Shown piece by piece: positions 13,399-25,610 of a stretch of 64,000 bases of DNA. The notes under the pieces are model-generated. The model saw nothing but the letters and a program-made list of their open reading frames with translations. It did not search any database and was not told where the DNA came from. Position 1 is the first letter of the stretch. Each line of letters opens with the position of its first letter. The stretch is from contig NW_024037057.1 in NCBI RefSeq assembly GCF_015706575.1, positions 3,243,501-3,307,500 on the forward strand, in the 5' to 3' direction. The translations under genes and the position numbers were made by a program. The stretch is from Patiria miniata (taxonomy: Eukaryota; Echinodermata; Asteroidea; Valvatida; Asterinidae).

Positions 13399-16300
13399 AA
13401 AACAGTCAAAATTATTGTTTATTTACATGTATTTCCTTCCAATAATTGGATGATTTTTTACCGATATCTGCCAAAATTTGGGTGTTTGAATATTGATCCA
13501 TGCTCCACACGTCTCCAGAGGAATTTCTGCGTTGTTTGGAGAAAAGTCAATTTTTGGCCAAATTTGGTTTAAAATGTAAGGCTAACCCCTTGTATTTTTT
13601 CAGTTTTGGCCAAAAAATGAATTTTTTTTAAACTTACTGGAAAGATTCCTCAGGTAATCCTGAACACATTCCAATTCGGTTCGGGAACAGATGTGCCTTT
13701 TTGAAAAAGAAAATTCGGCCGGAAATTGGGGTAAAAACAGTCAAAATTATTATTCATTTACATGACTGTATTTCCTTCCAAAAATCGGATGATTTTTACC
13801 GATATCTCCCAAAATGTGAGTGTTTGACTATTGATCCATGCTCCACACGTCTCCAGAGGAATTTCTGCGTTGTTTGGAGAAAAGTCAATTTTTGGCCAAA
13901 TTTGGTTGAAAATGTAAGGTTAACCCCTTGTATTTTTTCAATTTTGGCCAAAAAATGAAATTTTTTGAAACTTGCTGGAGAGATGCCTCAGGTAATCCTG
14001 AACACATTCCAATTTAGTTCGGGAACAGATGTGCATTTTTGAAAAAGAAAATTCGGCCGGAAATTGAGGTAAAAACAGTCAAAATTATTTTTTTTTTACA
14101 TGTATTTCCTTCCAATAATTGGATGATTTTTTACCGATATCTCCCAAAATGTGAGTGTTTGACTATTGAACGATGCTCCACACGTCTCCAGAAGAATTTC
14201 TGCGTTGTTTGGAGAAAAGTCATTTTTTTTGCCAAATTTGGTTAAAAATGTAAGACTAACCCTTTGTATTTGTTTCAATTTTGGCCAAAAAATGAAATTC
14301 CTTGAAACTTGCTGGAAAGATGCCTAAGGTAACCCTGAACACATTCCAATTCGATTTGGGAACAGACGGGCCTTTAAAAAAGAAAATTCGGCCGGAAATT
14401 GGGGTAAAAACAGTCAAAATATTTTGGTTATTTACATGTATTTCCTTCCAATAATTGGATGATTTTTACCGATATCTGCCAAAATTTGGGTGTTTGAATA
14501 TTGATCCATGCTCCACACGTCTCCAGAGGAATTGCTGCGTTGTTTGGAGAAAAGTCATTTTTTTTTGCCAAATTTGGTTTAAAATGTAAGACTAACCCTT
14601 TGTATTTTTTCAATTTTGGCCAAAAAATGAAATTTTTTTAAACTTGCTGGAAAGATGCCTCAGGTAATCCTGAAAACATTCCAATTCCGTTCGGGAACAG
14701 ATGTGCCTTTTTGAAAAAGAAAATTCGGCCGGAAATTGAGGTAAAAACAGTCAAAATTATTGTTTATTTACATGTTTTTCCTTCCAATAATTGGATGATT
14801 TTTTTAACGATATCAGCCAATATTTGGGTGTTTGAATATTGATCCATGCTCCACACGTCGCCAAAGGAATTTCTGCGTTGTTTGGAGAAAAGTCATTTTT
14901 CGCCAAATGTTGTTACAAATGTAAGGCTAACCCCTTGTATTTTTTCAATTTTGGCCAAAAATGAAATTCCTTGAAACTTGCTGGAAAGATGCCTAAGGTA
15001 ACCCTGAACACATTCCAATTCGATTTGGGAACAGACGGGCCTTTAAAAATGAAAGTTTGGCTGGAAATTGGGGTAAAAACAGTCACTATTATTATTTATT
15101 TACATGTATTTCCTTCCAATAATTGGATGGGTTTTTACCGATATCTGCCAAAATTTGGGTGTTTGAATATTGATCAATGCTCCTCACGTCTCCAGAGGAA
15201 TTTCTGCGTTGTTTGAAGATAAGTCATTTTTTCGCCAAATTTGGTTAAAAATGTAAGGCTAATCCCTTTTTTTTTCAATTTTGGCCAAAAAATGATTTTT
15301 TTTTTTAAACTTGCTGGAAAGATGCCTAAGGTAACCCTGAACAAATTCCAATTTGATTTGGGAACAGACGGGCCTTTAAAAAACAAAAGTCGACAGGAAA
15401 TTGGGGTAAAAACAGTCAAAATTATTGTTTATTTACATGTTTTTCCTTCCAATAATTGGATGATTTTTTACCGATATCAGCCAATATTTGGGTGTTTGAA
15501 TATTGATCCATGCTCCACATGTCTCCAGAGGAGATTCTGCGTTGTTTGGAGAAAATTCAATTTTTGGACAAATTTGGTTTAAAATGTAAGGCTAACCCCT
15601 TGTATTTTTTTTCAATTCATGCCAACAAATGAAATTCCTTGAAACTTGCATGAAAGATGCCTAAGGTAATCCTGAACACATTCCAATTTGATTTGGGAAC
15701 AGACGGGCCTTTAAAAAACAAAATTCGGCCGGAAATTGGGGTAAAAACAGTCAAAATTATTATTAATTTACATGACTGTATTTCCTTTCAAAAATTGGAT
15801 GATTTTTACCGATATCTCCCAAAATGTGAGTATTTGACTATTGATCCATGCTCCACACGTCTCCTGAGGAATTTCCGCGTTGTTTGGAGAACATTTTTTT
15901 TTTTTTGCCAAATTTGGTTTAAAATGTAAGGTTAACCCCTTGTATTTTTTTCATTTTTGGCCAAAAAATGAAATTCCTTGAAACTTGCTGGAAAGATGCC
16001 AAAGGTAATCCTGAACAAATTCCAATTTGATTTGGGAACAGACTGGCCTTTGAAAAAGAAAATTCGGCCGGAAATTGGCGTAAAAACAGTCAAAATTATT
16101 GTTTATTTACATGTTTTTCCTTCCAATAATTGGATGATTTTTTTTACCGATATCTGCCAAAATGTGGGTGTTTGAATATTGATCCATGCTCCACACGTCT
16201 CCAGAGGAATTTCTGCATTGTTTGGAGAAAACTCAAATTTTCGCCAAATATGGTTAAAAATGTAAGGCTTACCACTTGTATTTTTTTAATTTTCGCCAAA

Positions 16301-18945
16301 AAATGAAATTTTTTTCAAACTTGCTGGAAAGATGCCTAAGGTAACCCTGAACACATTCCAATTTGATTTGGGAACAGACGGGCCTTTAAAAAACAAAAGT
16401 CGGCAGGAAATCGTGGTAAAAACAGTCAAAATTATTGTTTATTTACATGTATTTCCTTCCAATAATTGGATGATTTTTTACCGATATCTGCCAATATTTG
16501 GATGTTTGAATATTGATCCATGCTCCACACGTCTCCAGAGCAATTTCTGCGTTGTTTGGAGAAAAGTCAATTTTTTTGCCAAATTTGGTTTAAAATGTAA
16601 GGCTAACCCCTTGTATTTTTTTCATTTTTGGCCAAAAAATGAAATTCCTTGAAACTTGCTGGAAAGATGCCTAAGGTAACCCTGAACACATTCCAATTCG
16701 ATTTGGGAACAGACGGGCCTTTGAAAAAGAAAATTCGGCCGGAAATTGGGGTAAAAACAGTCAAAATCATTGTTTTTTTACATGTATTTCCTTCAAATAA
16801 TTTGATGATTTTTTACTGATATCTGCCAAAATTTGGGTGTTTGAATATTGATCCATGCTCCACACGTCGCCAGAGGAATTCCTGCGTTGTTTGGAAAAAA
16901 CGCAATTTTTCGCCAAATTTGGTTTAAAATGTAAGGCTAACCCCTTGTATTTTTCCAATTTTGGCCAAAAAATGAAATTCCTTGAAACTTGCTGGAAAGA
17001 TGACTAAGGTAACCCTGAACAAATTCCAATTTGATTTGGGAACAGACGGGCCTTTAAAAAACAAAATTCGGCCGGAAATTGGGGTAAAAACAGTCAAAAT
17101 TATTGTTTATTTACATGTATTTCCTTCCAATAATTGGATGATTTTTTACCGATATCTGCCAATATTTAAGTGTTTGACTATTGAACCATGCTCCACACGT
17201 CTCCAGAGCAATTTCTGCATTGTTTGGAGATAAGTCATTTTTTGGCCACATTTGGTTACAAATGTAAGGCTAACCCCTTGTATTTTTCAAATTTTGGCCA
17301 AAAATGAAATTCCTTGAAACTTGCTGGAAAGATGCCTAAGCTAACCCTGGACACATTTCAATTCGATTTGGGAACAGACGGGCCTTTAAAAAACAAAATT
17401 CGGCCGGAAATTGGGGTAAAAACAGTCAAAATTATTGTTATTTACATGTATTTCCCTCTAATAATTGGATGATTTTTTACCGATATCTGCTCCGAACGTC
17501 TCCAGAGGAATTTCTGCGTTGTTTGGAGAAAACTCAATTTTTCGCCAAATTTGGTTAAAAATGTAAGGCTAACCCCTTGTATTTTTTCCAATTTTGGCCA
17601 AAAAATGAAATTCCTTGAAACGGCCGGAAATTGGGGTAAAAACAGTCGAAATTATTATTTATTTACATGACTGTATTTCCTTTCAAAAATTGGATGATTT
17701 TTACCGATATCTCCCAAAATGTGAGTATTTGACTATTGATCCATGCTCCACACGTCTCCTGAGGAATTTCCGCGTTGTTTGGAAAACAATTTTTTTTTTT
17801 TGCCAAATTTGGTTTAAAATGTAAGGCTAACCCCTTGTATTTTTTTCATTTTTGGCCAAAAAATGAAATTCCTTGAAACTTGCTGGAAAGATGCCAAAGG
17901 TAATCCTGAACGAATTCCAATTTGATTTGGGAACAGACTGGCCTTTGAAAAAGAAAATTCGGCCGGAAATTGGGGTAAAAACAGTCAAAATTATTGTTTA
18001 TTTACATGTATTTCCCTCTAATAATTGGATGATTTTTTACCGATATCTGCTCCAAACGTCTCCAGAGGAATTTCTGCGTTGTTTGGAGAAAACTCAATTT
18101 TTCGCCAAATTTGGTTAAAAATGTAAGGCTAACCCCTTGTATTTTTTCCAATTTTGGCCAAAAAATGAAATTCCTTGAAACTTGCTGGAAAGATGCCTAA
18201 GGTAACCCTGAACACATTCCAGTTCGATTTGGGAACAGACGGGCCTTTGAAAAAGAAAATTCGGCTGGAAATTGGGGTAAAAACAGTCAAAATCATTTTT
18301 TATTTACATGTATTTCCTTCCAATAATTTGATGATTTTTTACCGATATCTGCCAAAATTGTATTTTTCAAATTTTGGCCAAAAAATGATTTTTTTTAAAA
18401 CTTGCTGGAAAGATGCCTAAGGTAACCCTGAACAAATTCCAATTTGATTTGGGAAAAGACGGGCCTTTAACAAACAAAATTCGGCCGGAAATTGGGGTAA
18501 AAACAGTCAAAATTATTATTTATTTACATGACTGTATTTCCTTCGAAAAATTGGAGGATTTTTACCGATATCTCCCAAAATGTGAGTTTTTGACTATTGA
18601 TCCATGCTCCATACGTCTCCTGAGGAATTTCTGCGTTGTTTGGAGAAAGGTCATTTTTTTTTGCCAAATTTGGTTTAAAATGCAAGGCTAACCCCTTGTA
18701 TTTTTTTCAATTTTGGCCAAAAAATGAAACCCTGAACACATTCAATTCGTTTTGGGAACAGATGTGCCTTTGAAAAGGAAAATTTGGCGGGAAATTGGGG
18801 TAAAAAAAGTCAAAAATATTGTCACTAACATGTATTTCCTTCCAATAATTGGATGATTTTTTTTACCGATATCTGCCAATTAAAATGTGGGTGTTTGACT
18901 ATTGATTTGGGCCAAAAATTAAAAAAATTCCTTGAAACTTACCGG

Positions 18946-20353
18946 AATTTCAATCCTGTACGATAGATATTGAACAAGTTATTGATCAAGCAACGTGTAT
19001 GTTCTTCGTGTTAAATAATCATGAAGAATATGTAGATTAGGACATAATTTAGGCTGTTTTTTTCTCCGTGATGACAAAAATAACTGACGGTGATTACAAC
19101 ACTCGTTTGTCTTAAGACTTCAGAGGATAGTTGTGCCAAGCTGACCACTCATCAGGCAGAATATCAATATATTATTACAAGTAAGTATTGAAAAATTGCT
19201 CAACCCTGCGCAGAGTGACCTGTTGTCCTTTGGGCCCCAGGTAACAGAATTTTTGGAAGAAAAAAAAAATTGAGGGCCAATGACGGTCACCTTCCATCTA
19301 ATCCTCATTCGACCCTTGCCAAATAAGCTGGTTCAATGAACTTTGCAGCCAGGGCTTCACCCAGGCCGTGTCAACAAACTTTCGACCAGGCCTCCTGCCA
19401 AGTCTCATTGAAACATCAACAAAGACCTGTAACTTGACACAGTCATCTCCCTTCATAACTGCATACCACAGCCGCCAGTCAATTATCTTTCCAGCGCACT
19501 GTCTGGCAACTGTCTGGACACTGTCTGGCACGTGGCTTTTTGTTGTATTGCTATGAATAGGGTGTTGCGTAGTGCGGGAATGTACCTGCTGCTCAGCAGT
19601 TGACGAGTTGTTGTAAAGTTTTTTTTTTTGTAAACGCTGCGCAAGGTCAAGCAAGTGTTAGCCACTAAGTCGAGTCTCGTCATTAAAAAAAAAAAATCTA
19701 CAGACCTACGAGTCCAATTATAATCCTTATGGACAGTTCCTCGTTGAAGACAGTTTAGTCTCCCATCACACGAAGATGACATTTGTTAAACCAACAAAAT
19801 GCAAGAAAGACGTGAATGTTGTAAACCACAAACTGTTTATTCAAACTTCAAGTACTTTTCAATTCAAACCCCTAGCTTAAAATGTGACGAATACTAATTT
19901 TAAAGTGTAAACAACTATATATAATAGGCATTGAATTTGGGTGTTGCAGTACGCTGTACAATTCGAAAATGAAATGGAATTTGAATTTAAAGGATGGCCT
20001 GACCAAAGTTGTACACCGAACGCGGTACACGAACATGAAAAGCAGTCGTAGATAGGGCTCAGTTTCATGGAGTTGTCTAGCACACAGATATAAATGGAGT
20101 TGCTAAAACACAGATATAAATGCTTGAGCAAAGAAAAACAAGTTAGCAATTAGCAAAAAGAAATTGTATTTTCCGCTTTATCGCAACTCCAAGAAATTGG
20201 GCACAGGTGGTCATGTTAATGCAAGTGCATCGATCTGAGCACAATTAACAATGGATAGAGAATGATACAACAAGTGAACGTATGGCGGTAAAAACTGCAA
20301 CCAATCCCTACAATGCTTATGAAACGGCATGAGTATATGAAACGGCATGAGAT
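18946..20353. other. No gene recognised
   Basis: Unique-looking AT-rich sequence. Minus-strand frames of 118 codons (19298-19654) and 99 codons (19483-19782) overlap here. I see no recognisable domain, and both cross A/T homopolymers, so they are not called. A TTTATTC motif near 19836 could be a minus-strand polyadenylation signal, but nothing supports a transcript. Confidence 0.5.
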
Positions 20354-20530
20354 ACTTTTAGGACCCCTCAACATTTTTTTTGGCCATTATTTGTTCACCG
20401 AGAATGGTTTTCGGTATGTACTTCAATTTGAAAATGTCCTTCAGAGCCATGGATCAGAAAGAAAATAATAAACCCGGTCTTCGCCAGATTTAAATTCAAG
20501 TGAGTTCAAAACAGAGAGGGTCCTAAAAGT
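20354..20530. mobile_element. Short MITE-like inverted repeat, 177 bp
   Basis: The left arm ACTTTTAGGACCCCTC is answered by GAGGGTCCTAAAAGT at the right end. Just before it, AAACGGCATGAG is repeated twice in tandem. There are no coding frames. It resembles a small non-autonomous DNA element; no target-site duplication is clear. Confidence 0.55.
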
Positions 20531-21763
20531 AACTTTTGCACCACGGTGCTAGCCGCGGAAAAATTCAAGCGCACTTCACAGTCACGTGACTACAGTATGT
20601 AGGACATGTGTCTGTAGTCTGGTTCCGAATAAAAATGCGGTATGTGCACGAATCACGATGCAATTCACTGAAGTCAGTGTACCGGACCTCATTCAAATGT
20701 CTTGTAGAAAAAAAAAGTATTACTGAAGAAATGACCTTTATGTACACTTATAGAAAAGACACACAACTGGTTATTAATTAAATGAAGAGTTCTGTACAGC
20801 ATTGTTTGAAACGTTTGCCTAAATTAATCTGTGTTCACCTTGAAAATGATCAAAATCACGACCCATGGCCCAACTCATTGAGCTAGCAGAATACATTGCT
20901 TGCCACATAGGCTCGCTTAGCGAAACTCTGCTGAGATCCATGCAGTCAAATGTAAGCACACATTTTGACCACAATCTCAGAAAACCTGATTTTGTTCTTC
21001 GCAGATTTAGTCAGAATCTTTTGGTCTGGGAACCAGGCTAGATCTCTACAATGCTAAAAATAACTTTGGCAAAACCAGCACCAGTTACTTGGAAAACAAC
21101 TCCAAGCAAAAATACACACAGGGTCCCAAAGGGTCGATCAGTTCTTTGCTGTCTGCATAAAAGTGGCTTGTCGCGTATCAAACAAAAACCACCTTGATTC
21201 AAAGCCTTCAATTTGAAAATAAACATCCGTAAATTATACATTTTCGTGAATAAATTAAGGTCTACCACAACAACAAAATAAACTTAAATTAAAAATTGCA
21301 CATGAAATAAACACTGGTGGATTCTTCTGAAGTGTCCAATGGGAGTAACAAAAAAAAAGATAATTCATACAGAACATGTTTTAAAAAAGAAACAGAGATA
21401 AAATTATAATAGTTACAAAATATCTTGTACTAAGAAATGAAAGGATTGTGTGGTAAAATCAACATATAAATTTCAGGTTCAGGTTAATAATTCAGGCAAG
21501 GTAGAGTTTGCAATAGTCACTACATGCTAAGCACTGAGCATTTCTAGCATCGCAAAACTTATATGATGTTAGTTCTGTTCTGCTATACGTACTTCCTAGA
21601 TTGAAAACAAACTTGGTAAGCAATATGCTTACCGGCTTGATGAATGTGTTACTTAGTCCACAGCATCTGCGGCTTAAAACTACCAAGTAAGCTATTTGTT
21701 ACAGTAATTGTGGTCATACAATCGACTATATTTCTTCTGCATGTGCGATCTACAACTATGATT
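20531..21763. other. No gene recognised
   Basis: Low-complexity-rich non-coding sequence. Only short open frames of 60-76 codons are present, without recognisable domains or plausible splice structure. Confidence 0.5.
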
Positions 21764-21953
21764 TGTTGAAAGAATGTTGCATCCATATATCATCCCAGTG
21801 AAGGTCAGTCATTGCAAAAACGTTGAAAAGAATCTGGGACCGAGAAACATTTCCAATTTTGTTAGAAAATACTTTGAAAATGCACTCCAATCTCCATAGC
21901 CTTTTGTACACAACCAAAGAAGTGGCGTCTGGATACTACATTCTTTCCAGCTT
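21764..21953. mobile_element. Element G, copy 1
   Basis: The ends read GAAAGAATGTTGCA and CATTCTTTC in inverted orientation. The interior contains GGTCAGTCATTGCAAAAA, AATCTGGGACCGAGAAACAT and GAAGTGGCGTC. The same modules recur at 46370-46492, 58606-59345 and 59346-59585, which defines a dispersed non-autonomous family. Confidence 0.7.
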
Positions 21954-21965
21954 TGTTTTCCATGA

Positions 21966-22045
21966 ATAGTGCGGTAGGGGTTCGAACCCACAACCGTCCG
22001 ACTGCAGGAGCAGATTTCTCTACAACTGCAAAAGTCAGGTCATTA
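21966..22045 (-). repeat. tRNA-like fragment (possible SINE head)
   Basis: On the minus strand GTGGGTTCGAACCCCTACC matches an RNA polymerase III B box, with a weak A-box-like stretch upstream. There is no full cloverleaf. It abuts element G copy 1. Confidence 0.35.
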
Positions 22046-22756
22046 AATCAAACTGCAGAGTGAAGGAAAGTCGGATTTCTGTAATTCGACGGGGAAAATC
22101 AACAAAAAAAATACATAAATATATGGTACCACAGCCAGGAACAAGAACAGTTTGACTTAACTTGCTTGGTGAGTTGGACATACATAAAGATTTCTGTGGC
22201 TATGTAATATTAGTGCTTTTTACATACTAACCTAAACTGAATACAAAATGCTAACGTAACTTTGTCATTGATGTAGTACTGTCTATTTGGTCCTTTGTAC
22301 ATTTGTTAATCTACAAACTAAAAGAAAAAAAAATCCTAAGAGTTTCCCTCTAATTCAAGGAAAGAAATCTTATAAACGAGTTCTAAAATATAAAAGCTAA
22401 CTTTACTTTGATAGCTTGTACAGTACAGAAAGAGGATTTGCAGATGACGTCACTAGACCACGTGATCAAAATTTTAACAGAGAAAATTAATTGTTTTTGT
22501 AGATGTCTACCGGTAGTTATCCTGTAATTGTCAGGCAAATTTGCAGTGAGGTCATCCAAAAAAGGTTTGCAGTATTTTTCTCGGTATGGTCTGGTCATGT
22601 ATACCCTTGACCTGTTGTTTTTCTCTGTTATTAACCATAGTCAATATCAAGTGAATAAAAAAAGTCCCGATTTTGATTTCCTCATAGACAACTTTTCCTC
22701 ACGCAAAGCCTATCACCTGCGTATGGCTCACTATTAAATACGGAGGAAGTCCAGTA
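22046..22756. other. No gene recognised
   Basis: AT-rich non-coding sequence with only short, unsupported open frames. Confidence 0.5.
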
Positions 22757-23125
22757 TTAGGCCAAAAAAAAAAATAAGTCGGTCTCTGGTCAGCGCGCGC
22801 GTCGATTTTAATCATGCGCGTCAATTTTTTTTTTCCCAAAATGTTCCGCGGTAGCTCCAACAGCGCCCTCTATTTCCGCACCTCCTCAATTTTTTTTACC
22901 AAAGGGCACCAGGAGTGGGAAATTGCACCAAGGCAAATGATCGAAAGCACCAAGGCAAATTATGGAGGACACCAATGTACATGAGGACACCAAAAAAGCA
23001 AAATAGTACCCACCATTGTCTGTACAATCCAAGCTTGAAGAAAAAAAAAAAAAAGCCGCGTGGCCGCGTCAATTCCCGAACTTTAGTCTGACCAGAGATC
23101 GAATATTTTTTTTTTATTGGCCTTA
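22757..23125. mobile_element. PIF/Harbinger-like MITE (family C, copy 1)
   Basis: The terminal inverted repeats begin GGCC followed by an A-rich run, then GGTCTCTGGTCAG on the left and CTGACCAGAGATC on the right. The flanking trinucleotide TTA is present on both sides as a target-site duplication, which is typical of PIF/Harbinger (Tourist-type) elements. Internal sequence includes short repeats of GGACACCA and GCACCAAGGCAAAT. The interior differs from copies 2 and 3 of the family. No coding capacity. Confidence 0.72.
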
Positions 23126-23473
23126 CAGCCACACTTGCAGGGCTAGGTTTTCGATGGCATAACGCATGCAGGGCGTGCATGCTTGCTGTCCGAAAACCAA
23201 TCAAATAAAATTTATTGACAGTATCGTTGCTGTATATCCTCTACGCAAAATGAACATGGTTTTTGAATGAACGGACTGAAATATGCACAAATGGCCCCAC
23301 AGATTTTACATAGCCAATGTCCCAAGATACTTTTTTTCATCCAAAAAACTGTTTTTATACTGTGAATGTCACAGATATGCTTTCAGCTTGAAAACACCAC
23401 CATTTTTCTCTCTCTTCAACTCAATCTGAAAGCTGAACATGATAAATTGCTAGTAATACGGTAGCATGGCTGT
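23126..23473. other. No gene recognised
   Basis: About 350 bp of non-coding sequence between two MITEs; nothing identifiable. Confidence 0.5.
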
Positions 23474-24282
23474 GTTCGAATTACTTGGCTACAGCTTGAA
23501 ATTACACACGAGTCTATTGGGAAGTGGCTGTAGCCGCTTCCCATGGTCTATGCAGCCACTTCCCATGGTCTATGGGAAGCGGCTGCAGCCAAATCCCATA
23601 GTCTATGGGAAGTGGCTGCAGCCGCTTCCCATAGCCAATAGCCGGCCTTGGGTCGACCCATAATTTGCTTGCGCCACGACGGAACCATCGGCATCAAGCA
23701 CAAAAACAATGCTCAGATCATGTGATTGTCGCAGAACACGTCGCAACTGTTGAATTTTCTTTTTTTTTTTAGCGCCGGCTGATGCCGATCGTCTTAATAT
23801 CGTCGCAGTGTCACTCGGGTCGCAAGAAATCGGCGGCTGAGTTGTTCCTGACGGTCGTAGCTCAGGCACAGCTTGATCCTGAAAAGTCAGTCGCCGACTG
23901 ATCTGAGATGTCGCAAGGTCAACCTGAGGCCGGCTTATGGACAGTGGCTACAGCCATGTCCCATAGTCTATGCAGCTGCTTCCCAAAGTCTATGTAGCCA
24001 CTTCCCATAGACTATGTTCCAATAGTCTATGGGAAGGAGCTGTAGCCGCTTCCCATAGTTTATGCAGTCGCTTCCCATAGTCCAAACAGCCGCTTCCCAT
24101 AGTCCAAACAGGCACTTCCCATAGTCTATGTAGCCGCTTCCCATAGTCTATGTTCCCATAGTCTATGGGAAGTGGCTGCATAGTCTGGAGGGGCTGCAGC
24201 CGCTTCCCATAGTCTGAAGAGGCTGGAGCCGCTTCCCATAGACTCGGGTGTAATTTCAAGCCAGGGCCAAGTAATTCGGACA
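23474..24282. mobile_element. Element H: TIR element packed with a short palindromic repeat
   Basis: The left end (TTCGAATTACTTGGC, then CTTGAAATTACAC and GAGTCTAT) is answered in inverted orientation by the right end. Between them, CTTCCCATAGTCTATG and its complement recur about 20 times in both orientations, often as GGAAGCGGCTGCAGCCGCTTCC-type palindromes that are interrupted or degenerate. A second inverted-repeat element lies inside at 23641-23936. There is no coding capacity. The dense palindromes could form hairpins or be transposase-binding repeats. Confidence 0.7.
23641..23936. mobile_element. Element nested in H, 296 bp
   Basis: The ends GCCGGCCTTGGGTCGACC and GGTCAACCTGAGGCCGGC are imperfect inverted repeats (14 of 18 positions). 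The interior lacks the CCCATAGTCTATG repeats of the host element but has repeated GTCGCA words, which supports a separate insertion. Confidence 0.6.
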
Positions 24283-25380
24283 AGCCCAACTTCCAATTTT
24301 GGCAAAAGTCCTACTCGAAAAACCTTTCAATGTTTTGTTTACCACTCCTACTGTAATAACAAAATTTGTACAGAATATCTCTTACTTGCTATTGTTGTCA
24401 ATAGTAAACCACACAATGAAAATATGTACATTCGTTTTGTCAGTTTAAAAAACCACAAATTTCAAGAATTCTTCAAAGCTACATCAGAAGAATGTTTTTT
24501 CTTCAAAATGCTACATAGCACAATCCACACATTTAAGTTGTTTCATCACGCCGTGCATGCATGCAAAAATACCGAAACGAATTCAAAAAGTCACACGGGC
24601 GAACAGTAAAACATTAAAAATTTCAAATGCAGTTGATATATATATATTTGAATGGACATTTGCAGTGTTATTGTATTGAGAACGCCATAAATAATTATTT
24701 CAGTAGGCCAGTTCGAAAACAACAGGCAAAGTCATATACAGGTGAGTAACGTTATAAGATGTATATTTAAAGCAGTAATTACAATTAAATTATTCACAGA
24801 TAAACAGGCTCAATGCACACAAAAAAAACGTCAGTTTTCTTGACTGACAACTTTGTGACAAGCATTTTGGCAATCTCTCCTACAAGTGCTTTTCCGAGTT
24901 AAAAAAAATAAGTGCAGTTCGCAAAATGTTTGTACAGGCTGCGAAAAAAGGAAAGCAAAGTTGTGTTGGCGACCAGCCAAAAAACCCATGTGCAAAGTAT
25001 GGATTTTTTTTGTTTAGCTGGTAACCAACATAACCCGCTTGCTACTGCCAACTACATGTGCGCTAGCCGCGTCCAATTTGGGCATTTGACGTCTGTGGCT
25101 ACGACCTTTCACTGTTGCATGCCAGTGGTGAAAAGCCGAGTCTTAGCCACCAAACACTTGATTTTGAACACATGCAACCTAACATCTACACTGCTAGCTT
25201 CAAAAATCCAAAATGAATATATACAAGAAACGACAACATGTTATTCAGAAAATGGGCTAAAATGTTTCCCAACGGTATAGTAAATTCAATTCGTCATTCC
25301 TATCATACATACGGAGAAAAAGTGTTCAGAGCACAAACTTATGATTATAATACACTTTATCCGGAAAAATTACTTGATAT
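24283..25380. other. No gene recognised
   Basis: Non-coding AT-rich sequence. A 122-codon plus-strand frame begins at 24912, but I find no domain, no good splice context and no repeat homology. Confidence 0.5.
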
Positions 25381-25610
25381 TTAACTCTAACTCCCTACTG
25401 AGTTTTACTAAGAACAGTACCAAGTCCGTCAAAATCCATCACTGACTCTGCTTCACATAATGCTCCAGGACCAAACCCCATGAAAATCCTCCACAAAATC
25501 TACCACTGCTACGGGTATTGGTGGATTTTGATGGACTTGGTACACATGGCTTGCCTACCAAAATCCCACCAAATGGGGGGATGAACTTTAATGGAGTTGG
25601 GAAGGTTTCA
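25381..25610. mobile_element. Degenerate TTAA element (family S relative)
   Basis: It begins TTAACTCTAACTCCCT, close to the left end of the element at 50463 (TTAACCCTAACTCCCT). It also contains inverted CAAAATCCATC / GATGGACTTGG and AAAATCCTCC words like those elements. The right end is eroded, so the boundary is approximate. Confidence 0.4.

Larger units (their letters stand above)
1398..18945. repeat. 333-bp AT-rich satellite array, about 50 monomers
   Basis: The segment TTTACATGTATTTCCTTCC, followed about 75 bp later by GATCCATGCTCCACACGTC, recurs every 330-337 bp from about 1.4 kb to 18.9 kb. Each monomer also carries GTTGTTTGGAGAAAA, GGCTAACCCCTTGTA and CTTGCTGGAAAGATGCC. The usual period, 333, is a multiple of three, so plus-strand frames of 90-163 codons recur. 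They break at homopolymer indels and start at arbitrary points, so I treat them as non-coding. Monomers near the right end carry deletions (about 17490, 18050, 18355), and the array decays at 18720-18945. One transposon interrupts it at 10784-11411. Confidence 0.95.

Noticed and set aside
1..18945. CRISPR-like array
   Set aside because: The repeats are long contiguous tandem monomers without unique spacers, in a eukaryotic genome.
19298..19654. 118-codon minus-strand frame
   Set aside because: No recognisable domain, begins across an A/T run, and no neighbouring exons with compatible splice sites were found.
24912..25280. 122-codon plus-strand frame
   Set aside because: Composition and residues look random; no domain, promoter or splice context.
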